A stretch of DNA of 5,558 nt from assembly GCA_030037515.1 (NCBI GenBank), contig JASHRE010000336.1:1-5558 (forward strand). Direction: 5' to 3'. Both the position numbers and the translations under genes were made by a program. The stretch comes from Candidatus Sulfotelmatobacter sp. (lineage in GTDB: Bacteria > Acidobacteriota > Terriglobia > Terriglobales > Acidobacteriaceae). Of this stretch, positions 1-5,558 are shown piece after piece (position 1 is the first letter of the stretch; every line of letters begins with the position of its first letter). The notes under the pieces are model-generated. The model was not told the DNA's origin. It saw only the letters and a program-made list of their open reading frames with translations, and did no database searches.

Positions 1-449
1 TCGGTGAACGTGCCGTCGCGGTTGTTCTTGAACAAATGGCAGTGGGGCTCGTGGCCCTTGGTGAATCCTTCCAGACGCCAGCCGTTGACCAGGAACACAT
101 CGAGCCAGCCATCGTTGTCATAGTCGTAAAAGGCCAGACCGCAGCCCGTCGTTTCCAGCAGGTATTTGTTCTTGCCTACTCCGCCGTAGATGGTTTCTAT
201 ATCCAGCCCGGAACCCTTGACGACATCCACGAAACTGACCCCCAGCGGGGTGCCTTCAATCGGGGATTTTGGGCCCGGCGGAGGAGGAGCGGGCTTGGCA
301 TCGTAGCTGCGCTCGATGGGGCCAATCTTCTGTCCAGGTGTTGCCTGCTGCGGCAGGGGCGCGGCAAGAGCGAGAATATCGCCAAAGGGAAGCACGAGAG
401 CGGTGCGGCTCAGCGAATGAAGGAACTTTCGCCGACTCGAATGCGACAC
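1..449 (-). CDS. CRTAC1-like FG-GAP/VCBS repeat protein with Tat signal, 3' end outside window
   Basis: Partial gene: the first 149 codons are present and the rest lies beyond base 1. The GTG start is well fixed, because an in-frame TGA lies only four codons upstream (459-461) and a GAGGAGG ribosome binding site ends four bases before it. Residues 4-10 read SSRRKFL, a good match to the twin-arginine export motif, followed by a moderately hydrophobic stretch to about residue 30 (ALAAP). A proline-rich linker follows (53-60). Residues 102-122 contain GCGLAFYDYDNDGWLDVF, the calcium-binding DxDxDG loop of an FG-GAP/VCBS blade, and HLFKNNRDGTF (138-148) leads into the next strand. This pattern is typical of CRTAC1 (ASPIC/UnbV) proteins, which usually run to about 550-600 residues as a beta-propeller with a C-terminal UnbV domain. 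It lies 13 bases after the cytochrome gene, so the two are very probably co-transcribed. The family assignment is firm; the function is not known. Confidence 0.88.
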   Translation of the reverse strand, partial: MSHSSRRKFLHSLSRTALVLPFGDILALAAPLPQQATPGQKIGPIERSYDAKPAPPPPGPKSPIEGTPLGVSFVDVVKGSGLDIETIYGGVGKNKYLLETTGCGLAFYDYDNDGWLDVFLVNGWRLEGFTKGHEPHCHLFKNNRDGTFT

Positions 450-453
450 AAAT

Positions 454-460
454 CCTCCTC
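454..460 (-). promoter_or_regulatory. Ribosome binding site of the CRTAC1-like gene
   Basis: On the minus strand this reads GAGGAGG, a near-perfect Shine-Dalgarno sequence. It lies in the 13-base gap between the cytochrome stop codon and the GTG start at 449. The spacer to the GTG is four bases, slightly short. It decides the start and shows that the third gene is translated on its own from a shared message. Confidence 0.8.
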
Positions 461-462
461 AG

Positions 463-2694
463 TTATTGCTGACCGACGCCGTTTCCGCTGGCGGTGATCC
501 CGACCGCGCCGAGCTTCAAATCTGTGTGCATGTGCCACGGCACGCTCTCGATCGAAATCTCAGGATGCTTACGGAGATAATCGAGAGAATACGTGGGAGC
601 CGCGGGGTCGATTCTTTTGCTCGTATACAGCGCAGCCTGCGCAGACGCTTTGGCCTTCATTCCCTTGCGGCGATACAAGATGGCGAGATTGTAGTGTGCT
701 GCGAGGTCGTCAGGATCGATGGCCTGCAAGGCTTCAAACTGGGTCACGGCCTCGTCGGTACGATGCTGCTGATAGTAGGCAATGCCAAGTTCGCGGCGTG
801 CATCCCGCGATTGCGGGTACTGTTCCACGACCTTCTGCAGATCTGCCACTTCAGCTTCAGGATGCCCCTCCCGGCGTTCGACCAGCGCAAGATAATAAAG
901 GGCTCGAGCGTAACCAGGATGCAGCTGCAGCGCCTTTTCCAGAGCGGAGCGAGCCGAGGAATATTTCTCCCACTCGATATAAGTCAGACCGACGTTTACG
1001 TATCCGTCGTCGTAATCGGGCCGCAGCTTCACGACCTGTTCGAAGGCCTCAATGGCGTCGGAGTATTGCTGCTGGTCCAGGAACCCGATACCAACATTGT
1101 TCCAACGCATCCAGTCGGGATTGTCTGTGGCTGCGGGAGGGGTAGGCGAATTCATTCCCAGATCAAATCTGCGCGTGCGCGAAGACAGCTCCACGACGGG
1201 ATAAAGCGGGTGATCGGGACCGAACACGTTGTTTAGATAGCTCTGACGAAGGTGACGATAATTGACCCGCGCGGTAAAGCTAAATGGTCCTCTTGCGTCA
1301 GGTGGAATCCGGAATTCATATCGCACCAGGGCGGAACGACCGGGCTGAATCGAGTTGTCATAGGCCATGGAATGGATGGTCCAGACCTTGTGGTTATCTA
1401 CAAACTCACCGGAAATATTCACCGGTCGATTGGTGAAGCTGTGGGCGCGAGGGTCGAGCATTCCATCGGACTTCAGGAAACCACTGTGGTAAATGTCGTT
1501 TCCGTCAGCGTCGTTGATCACGATCTCCACCCAAGCCTCATAGAGATCGCGAACCTCCGGTATCAGAGAGTGTCCAATATTCTGGTTCTGGATCACGACG
1601 TAAGCTTCCACCACGTCATTCCGTTTAAGTTCAAAGGGCACGGAACCAAGCGGCGCAATCAGCTTGTCCTTGTCGGCTTTCCTCAGCGCAAAAATGTCTA
1701 CGTTGAGGAAGCGGCCTGACTTCAGGAACTCGACGGTTTTTTCCAGTTGCTCGTCAAAGCCGTAATAGAACGGCACCGCCGTGTTTCCGGCCAGCCAGCG
1801 ATGGGAGGCGAGCCTTCCCTGTTTCGCGCCGTAGTCATGCAGACTGATCGTAGTGCGGGGCATGTGGCAGTCCTGGCATCGAACGAAATCTGCCCGGTAA
1901 AAATTCAGCGGATTGCGCTGAGAGAATTTCGAGTTCTGCCACTCGTCATAAACGGTAAAGGCCCGAATGAATTTGTAGTCATTTAGGGGGTTCGGCAGGT
2001 TGGCCTTGTGGCAGGCGGCGCAGAATTCCGGAGTTCGATAAAACGGCTGCATCACCGCCTGAGCGTGGCGCTCGGGATGCTCCAGGATATCGCCAAATGG
2101 GACTTCGCCGGGGATGCGCTTGCCATTCTCGTCTACCATAACCGCGGGCACACCCATGACGTAACCACCATTCCCGGAAGTCGATTGCAATTGCTGGATC
2201 GAGTGGCAGCTGGTGCAGGTCACGCCGTCTTGGTCAAACGAGCGATCCACATGCGAATCCTTTGTCAGTGCTCCCGAAATCACGGCGATTGGATTGTGGC
2301 AGCTGTCGCAATGCCGAGAGAACTCGATGCCTTTGGTGCGGATGAGAATGTTGACGCTGGTACGGTAGAACGGCGTGCGGAATGAGTTGGAGTGCAGCGC
2401 CTGACGCCACTGTTGATACGCCGCCTCGTGGCAATGTCCACAGTACTCCGCGGAAGCGAAAGCTCCCGGCGGAATGAACTGGTTGCCCACGGTCGCGGCG
2501 TTGCCGGGAAGCGAAAAGTTGTCTTTGGCGAAAGGAAAATCGTAGGATTTTTTTATTTCCTCGGAATACTTCGTGGCTTCTGCGTTTTCGCCCGACTGAG
2601 CGTGGCTGGTGAACTGCAACGCTCCGATGAGCAACGCAGAGCCGGCCCAGAAGCTCGCACCAAGCAAAATTATTCCGCCCATTCGAGACTGCAC
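463..2694 (-). CDS. Pentahaem c-type cytochrome (c554-like) with C-terminal TPR domain
   Basis: 743 residues, from a GTG start with AAGG nine bases upstream; the ATG at codon 5 lacks such a site. Residues 7-27 are hydrophobic, giving a Sec signal or N-terminal anchor (possible cleavage near HAQ, 31-33). Five CxxCH haem-attachment motifs follow: CGHCH (85-89), CDSCH (129-133), CTSCH (160-164), CAACH (225-229) and CQDCH (273-277, then MPR). Histidines such as H101, H148, H206, H210, H286 and H298 could be distal ligands. Residues 350-510 look like the beta-rich domain that follows the haems in c554-like proteins (NIGHSLIPEVRDLYEAWVE, 372-390). Five TPRs span about 529-698, the last one degenerate, and the tail carries WHMH (720-723). 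It probably transfers electrons in the periplasm or at the cell surface, with the TPRs recruiting a partner. The electron donor and acceptor are unknown. It sits between the TPR and CRTAC1-like genes on the same strand. Confidence 0.92.
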   Translation of the reverse strand: MQSRMGGIILLGASFWAGSALLIGALQFTSHAQSGENAEATKYSEEIKKSYDFPFAKDNFSLPGNAATVGNQFIPPGAFASAEYCGHCHEAAYQQWRQALHSNSFRTPFYRTSVNILIRTKGIEFSRHCDSCHNPIAVISGALTKDSHVDRSFDQDGVTCTSCHSIQQLQSTSGNGGYVMGVPAVMVDENGKRIPGEVPFGDILEHPERHAQAVMQPFYRTPEFCAACHKANLPNPLNDYKFIRAFTVYDEWQNSKFSQRNPLNFYRADFVRCQDCHMPRTTISLHDYGAKQGRLASHRWLAGNTAVPFYYGFDEQLEKTVEFLKSGRFLNVDIFALRKADKDKLIAPLGSVPFELKRNDVVEAYVVIQNQNIGHSLIPEVRDLYEAWVEIVINDADGNDIYHSGFLKSDGMLDPRAHSFTNRPVNISGEFVDNHKVWTIHSMAYDNSIQPGRSALVRYEFRIPPDARGPFSFTARVNYRHLRQSYLNNVFGPDHPLYPVVELSSRTRRFDLGMNSPTPPAATDNPDWMRWNNVGIGFLDQQQYSDAIEAFEQVVKLRPDYDDGYVNVGLTYIEWEKYSSARSALEKALQLHPGYARALYYLALVERREGHPEAEVADLQKVVEQYPQSRDARRELGIAYYQQHRTDEAVTQFEALQAIDPDDLAAHYNLAILYRRKGMKAKASAQAALYTSKRIDPAAPTYSLDYLRKHPEISIESVPWHMHTDLKLGAVGITASGNGVGQQ

Positions 2695-2703
2695 GACGAC
2701 GTA

Positions 2704-2708
2704 CCTTA
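2704..2708 (-). promoter_or_regulatory. Ribosome binding site of the cytochrome gene
   Basis: The minus strand reads TAAGG, nine bases before the GTG at 2694. This moderate Shine-Dalgarno match favours the GTG start over the in-frame ATG at 2682, which would be about 21 bases away. The site lies in the 8-base palindrome CCTTAAGG, which is too short to be a hairpin by itself. Confidence 0.5.
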
Positions 2709-2828
2709 AGGAACCAAAACTCCAGTTCTTTGGAATGTGGACACTTGCCGTAGTCGGAACCTGTGACGCCCAGATCGCGAGTGTTCCGTTGGCCCCAGTC
2801 TTATGACCAACCCCTTAGCGTTGCATTC

Positions 2829-2857
2829 TATATATCGCATCTCAAGCACCCTGTAAA
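2829..2857 (-). promoter_or_regulatory. Possible sigma70-type promoter for the cytochrome and CRTAC1-like genes
   Basis: Read on the minus strand: TTTACA (2857-2852, 5 of 6 to the -35 consensus), 17 bases, then TATATA (2834-2829, 4 of 6 to the -10 consensus). Transcription would begin near 2822 and leave a leader of about 128 bases before the GTG at 2694. This would let the last two genes be expressed apart from the upstream TPR gene. The assignment is by motif only. Confidence 0.4.
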
Positions 2858-2876
2858 TGGCGGCGTTCTCGGCTTC

Positions 2877-2900
2877 GGCTGCAATCATCTTATTGCCGCC
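2877..2900 (-). repeat. Hairpin across the stop codon of the TPR gene
   Basis: On the minus strand GGCGGCAAT and ATTGCAGCC can pair over nine positions with one G-A mismatch around a six-base loop (AAGATG). The TAA stop lies partly in the stem and partly in the loop. No T-run follows, so it is not a classical intrinsic terminator. It could slow decay from the 3' end or weaken read-through into the next gene, or be fortuitous. Confidence 0.35.
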
Positions 2901-4719
2901 GTTTGTCTAGTTCGTTCGCCTTCTGCCGTTCGGCTGCAGCCTCCGCCTTCTTGCCTTGCCTTTCCAGCGCGTTCGCCAACCCACGGTGCGCTTCGGCGCA
3001 GTTCGGATCATCCCTGAGGGCCTCCTGATAGCGCGAGATGGCGTCTGCCACCTGGCCCTTTCGCAGCAGAGAGTTGCCCGAATTTGTGGACACAGTCGCC
3101 TGCTGACGCCGCATAACCACTCGCTCCAACTCCGCCCCTTTCTGCCGCTCGGAGGCGGCGCCGGCGGCATTGCCTTGCTCCGCCAGCACAGCAGCCAGCG
3201 TCAGATGAGAGTCAGGTTGCTCAGGCATCTGACGGATCGCTTCTCGTAGCGCCTCGGCGGCCTCCGGGAGTTTATTCATCTTGCGATACAGACTCCCAAG
3301 CGTCGCCCAGCCGTCGGCGTTGTCAGGGTGCAGCTTCATCGCCAACGCGAGTTCGCGCGCCGCATCGTCATAACGGCCATCCTGCATATAAATGACGCCG
3401 AGGGTGTAATGCGGCTCATGAGCCGAGGGTTGCAACTTGGCCGCAGCCTCCAGTTCGGGAATGGCGGCTGCATTATCGTCTTTCAACTTGAGGGCAAGTC
3501 CGAGATTGTAATGGAGCTGAAAATCATCCGGATTGTTCTTGAGGCCGGAGCCAAGTACGCGGATGGCTTCATCGATTTCGTTCATTTGCAGGTAGGCGGC
3601 GGCCAGATTTTCATGCGCCGTGCCATCGTGGGGGGTATTTGCGAGAGTCTGTCGAAGAAATGGAATTGCATCCTTTGCGTTTCCGGTAAGCAGAAGGGCT
3701 AAGCCCAAACTCGCGACGGCCTCCATATCTTTCGGTTGCGCTTCAACCACCTGGCGAAACCAGGGAACCGCTTCAACCGTGTGGCCCCCGCGCTGCAGCG
3801 CCAGTGCCAATTGATACTTGGGCTCCGAGGCTGCGGAATCGAGTCTGATCGCTCGCTCGAATTCCACGACGGCTTTCGTGTCTTCGTTACTTACCACGTA
3901 TGCCTTACCCAGTTCCGTGGCGGCAACCACGCTTTCCGGATCCAACCGGGAGGCCAGCGCCAGCTCGGGGATCGCAGAAGATGCCTGGTGCGCCTCGAGT
4001 AACGCTACTCCAAGATGCATGTGAGCCGCGGCATATTTTGGGCTTATCTGAATCGCTTCCTCGAATTCGTTGATTGCCGTGGACCATTTCTGCTCCTGGG
4101 CGTAGAGAGAGCCTAATGCGTCATGAAGGTCGGGGCTGTGCGGCGATTCGGAAACCGCGGTTGTCATCTTGGCGATGGCTGTCGTGAGCTGACCGGTGGC
4201 GACGAGCGAATGAGCATAGGCGGAAATAAGAGATGGAGATAGCGTGTGAAAAGGATCGGACGCGGGTTGAGTACGTGCGTGCGCTTCAAGCTGTTGAAAT
4301 AATGCAATCGCTTTGTCATAAGCCCGCGTTTGCTCATATGCCCACGCCAGATTGGCCTGCGCGGATACATCGCTGGGTTTCAGCGCGAGCGCCTGCTCCA
4401 ATTCGTGGATTCCTTGGGAAAATCTCCCCAGACGTACCAGGACCGCTCCGAAAGCACTGTGCCCTTCTTCGATCTGAGGCGCCAGCTGAACGACCTTCCC
4501 CAACTCCAGCAGAGCGGTTTTGGAGTCGCCCTTCATGGCTGCCGTCGTGCCCGCTCGGTAGGCCATCTGGACCTGGTTGTTGATCGCAGCCGGTGAGTCG
4601 TCCTGGGAACCTGTCTCTGCGATCGTAATCGCCTTGGTAGCGAATCCTAACAGCAAAATCAGCAGCATCCGACGGAGCAGTGTAAGGGCACAACGGGGTC
4701 TGGTCGTTATGTGCATCAT
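2890..4719 (-). CDS. Exported tetratricopeptide repeat protein (about 15 TPRs)
   Basis: 609 residues from the first of two tandem ATG codons (4719, 4716). The frame is open upstream to a TTG at 4803, but those 28 codons are not protein-like and lack a ribosome binding site. The chosen start has no strong site either, so the exact start is uncertain. Residues 7-17 hold several arginines, and 18-33 are hydrophobic (MLLILLLGFATKAI), giving a Sec signal with possible cleavage near A34. From about residue 49 to the end the protein is nearly continuous 34-residue TPRs with the usual G/A-Y and A-P spacing: about 15 full units plus a partial one, broken by a short linker near 150-160. Two copies of an AxxERQKxxEL tail occur at about 508-540 and 581-609. 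TPR solenoids bind other proteins, so this is likely a periplasmic scaffold for the cytochrome and CRTAC1-like proteins. It has no catalytic domain that I can see. Confidence 0.88.
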   Translation of the reverse strand: MMHITTRPRCALTLLRRMLLILLLGFATKAITIAETGSQDDSPAAINNQVQMAYRAGTTAAMKGDSKTALLELGKVVQLAPQIEEGHSAFGAVLVRLGRFSQGIHELEQALALKPSDVSAQANLAWAYEQTRAYDKAIALFQQLEAHARTQPASDPFHTLSPSLISAYAHSLVATGQLTTAIAKMTTAVSESPHSPDLHDALGSLYAQEQKWSTAINEFEEAIQISPKYAAAHMHLGVALLEAHQASSAIPELALASRLDPESVVAATELGKAYVVSNEDTKAVVEFERAIRLDSAASEPKYQLALALQRGGHTVEAVPWFRQVVEAQPKDMEAVASLGLALLLTGNAKDAIPFLRQTLANTPHDGTAHENLAAAYLQMNEIDEAIRVLGSGLKNNPDDFQLHYNLGLALKLKDDNAAAIPELEAAAKLQPSAHEPHYTLGVIYMQDGRYDDAARELALAMKLHPDNADGWATLGSLYRKMNKLPEAAEALREAIRQMPEQPDSHLTLAAVLAEQGNAAGAASERQKGAELERVVMRRQQATVSTNSGNSLLRKGQVADAISRYQEALRDDPNCAEAHRGLANALERQGKKAEAAAERQKANELDKRRQ

Positions 4720-5007
4720 CAAGCCATGATTTCGTGATTGTGAACTGAGATCGTCATATTCTGCACACACCAGGGGGTGACACCGACTTATCCCATTCTG
4801 CAACCAACAGCGGCAGAGTATACGAAGTTTGTCCGCACGCCTTCAAGGCATCCCGGCAGATCAGAAGCCCGCCGACGACATAAAGGTCAATGCCACCACC
4901 GCAAAAATGAGCCCACGAGCTGCGCCGAAGCGTGGTCGAGCACTACCGCGTGCGGCCTACCAAACTGCTCGCTCATGGTCTCCCCCGAGCCGTCACGCGC
5001 GCCCTGC
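4720..5007. other. Upstream region of the TPR gene, no convincing gene
   Basis: About 290 bases between the start of the TPR gene and the HipA remnant. Frames on both strands were read and show no recognisable protein. What it does hold is a possible minus-strand promoter (4817-4846) and the TPR gene leader of about 90 bases. The low-complexity Ser/Pro/Arg translations of the plus strand look like non-coding or decayed sequence. Confidence 0.5.
4817..4846 (-). promoter_or_regulatory. Possible sigma70-type promoter of the TPR gene and operon
   Basis: On the minus strand TTGAAG (4846-4841, 4 of 6) is followed by 18 bases and TATACT (4822-4817, 5 of 6). Transcription would begin near 4810, about 90 bases before the ATG at 4719. 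It is the best -35/-10 pair that I found upstream of the first gene of the minus-strand block. The assignment is by motif only. Confidence 0.42.
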
Positions 5008-5157
5008 CCGGGCTCTCGCATTCTCACCACGGCTATCAACGACGACAATGGCACAGCCTCGCTGGACCTGGCGATGAGCGTGGCGGAGTATTTCGAGCCG
5101 GAAAAGGATAAGGCGAAGACTATCGCTGCGCGGGTCGGGAAAGCGGTTTCGACATAG
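5008..5157 (+). pseudogene. Remnant of the C-terminal part of a HipA-type kinase toxin
   Basis: The translated frame gives SRILTTAINDDNGTASLDLA followed by MSVAEYFEPEKDKAKTIAARVGKAVST and a TAG stop. This matches my memory of the C-terminal helical part of HipA-family proteins, where the usual text is like RxLTTAIDxDDxTASLxLALxVAxYF, then xxxAxxIAxEVGxAVxxWR. HipA is a serine/threonine kinase toxin of about 400-440 residues that phosphorylates tRNA synthetases and is normally paired with the HipB antitoxin. Only about 45 recognisable residues remain. The kinase core, phosphate-binding loop and any hipB are absent from the window. The TAG stands where the family usually has Trp, and CGG (Arg) follows, which suggests a nonsense change of TGG. 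Residues just upstream (SPEP, from 4984) may be a poorly preserved extension. It is non-functional as a toxin. Confidence 0.6.
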
Positions 5158-5164
5158 CGGTTCG

Positions 5165-5401
5165 GTGAAACTTAAACCGGGCGGCAGAGCGGGTTGGCAT
5201 TCGACTGCGGCAAACGGAAAAGCTCTGATCATCCTCCATGGGAGCGGCGTGGCGAACATTGAGGGACATCCCGACGTGCCACTCAGGGATAAGATGCTTA
5301 CCTGCATCCCGCCTCAGACACGGCACAACGTGACAAACAACGGGACAGAACGACTTGAGTACGTCTGGGTGGTCGCGCCGACACCAAAGACTGCGAAGTG
5401 A
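5165..5401 (+). CDS. Short cupin-domain protein, probably N-terminally truncated
   Basis: 78 residues from a GTG with no clear ribosome binding site. The frame stays open upstream but that part does not look like a cupin. The sequence LKPGGRAGWHS (3-13), ALIILHGSGVANIEGHP (20-36) and CIPPQTRHNVTN (47-58), then LEYVWVVAP, follows the order of a small cupin barrel. The second cupin motif is good (P-P-x-T-x-H-x3-N). The first is damaged: one His is present (H12), but the second His is replaced by Thr and the usual Glu by Lys or Gly, so metal binding is doubtful. Single-domain cupins are usually about 100-130 residues, so the N-terminal strands seem to be missing. It begins eight bases after the HipA remnant's stop. 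It may be a decayed gene rather than an expressed one. The role is unknown. Confidence 0.6.
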   Translation: MKLKPGGRAGWHSTAANGKALIILHGSGVANIEGHPDVPLRDKMLTCIPPQTRHNVTNNGTERLEYVWVVAPTPKTAK

Positions 5402-5558
5402 GTCGCCGCAAATAGGGGCACGTGACTTCACGCCAGAATACAGGCAACTCGGAAATCATCAAAGGTTTACGTTAGTTTCTTGTTTGTGCCGACAATTCGG
5501 ACGAAAACCTGAAGCTGACCCGATGAGCTCGCGCAACATGCAAGATCACTTCGACGCG
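5402..5558. other. Right end of window, no identifiable gene
   Basis: No terminator, repeat or recognisable protein was seen in these 157 bases. One plus-strand frame is open to the window edge, and an ATG at 5523 would begin MSSRNMQDHFDA, but it has only a weak GAAG eight bases upstream and no family resemblance. A downstream gene may start here, which the window is too short to show. Confidence 0.35.

Noticed and set aside
36..497. 153-residue plus-strand open frame
   Set aside because: It lies opposite the CRTAC1-like gene, whose minus-strand frame has a clear FG-GAP motif, Tat signal and ribosome binding site. The plus frame shows no domain.
466..1236. 256-residue plus-strand open frame, and others opposite the cytochrome
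   Set aside because: Antisense shadows of the 743-residue gene; GC-rich sequence opens long antiparallel frames. None has a motif.
2714..2733. CCAAA...TTTGG inverted repeat before the cytochrome start
   Set aside because: Only five base pairs with a ten-base loop; too weak to call a regulatory structure or terminator.
2706..2888. 60-residue minus-strand ORF in the intergenic gap
   Set aside because: It overlaps the stop-codon hairpin and possible promoter, resembles no protein and has no good ribosome binding site.
4720..4803. N-terminal extension of the TPR protein to a TTG at 4803
   Set aside because: The extra 28 residues are not signal-like and have no ribosome binding site, and the possible promoter would place the transcript start almost at that codon.
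4868..4920. Hydrophobic minus-strand stretch (GLIFAVVALTFMSSAGF) ending at a TGA
   Set aside because: It looks like a membrane segment but has no start codon in a suitable place and nothing recognisable before it. It could be a tiny relic, but chance is as likely.
4887..4976. 29-codon minus-strand ORF (MSEQFGRPHAVVLDH...) with GGGGGAG just upstream
   Set aside because: The purine run is only about three bases from the ATG, the peptide resembles no family, and such short ORFs arise by chance. Conservation would be needed to revive it.
4777..5007. Upstream part of a 126-residue plus-strand frame
   Set aside because: Only the end (from about 5008) resembles a protein family. The earlier part is Ser/Pro/Arg-rich and resembles nothing; the ATG at its start appears accidental.

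Overview
The window reads as a piece of a bacterial chromosome, most likely from an Acidobacteriota-type soil or sediment organism. That placement is an inference. It rests on the combination of a c554-like multihaem cytochrome carrying TPRs, a CRTAC1-type FG-GAP protein and a long exported TPR protein, and on the use of GTG starts. There is no rRNA or other phylogenetic marker here.

About 85% of the window (positions 4719 down to 1) is one minus-strand block of three genes that all point the same way and all appear to be exported. In transcription order they are: (1) a 609-residue protein made almost wholly of tetratricopeptide repeats; (2) after a 195-base gap with its own possible promoter, a 743-residue protein with five CxxCH haem sites, a c554-like C-terminal beta domain and five TPRs; (3) after only 13 bases, with a strong ribosome binding site between, the first 149 codons of a CRTAC1-like FG-GAP protein with a twin-arginine signal, cut by the window edge. 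The likely setting is the periplasm or cell surface. The cytochrome would carry electrons, the TPRs would provide protein docking surfaces and the FG-GAP protein would be a calcium-binding propeller partner. The substrate or electron partner cannot be read from the sequence.

The right end (4720-5558) is different: sparse and apparently decayed. A possible promoter for the minus-strand block lies near 4817-4846. On the plus strand is a remnant of the C-terminus of a HipA-type kinase toxin, ending at a TAG where the family usually has Trp. Eight bases later comes a short cupin-domain ORF that lacks the usual N-terminal part and two of the usual metal ligands. The last 157 bases hold no gene that I can identify.

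No tRNA, rRNA, CRISPR array, complete insertion sequence or clear intrinsic terminator was seen.
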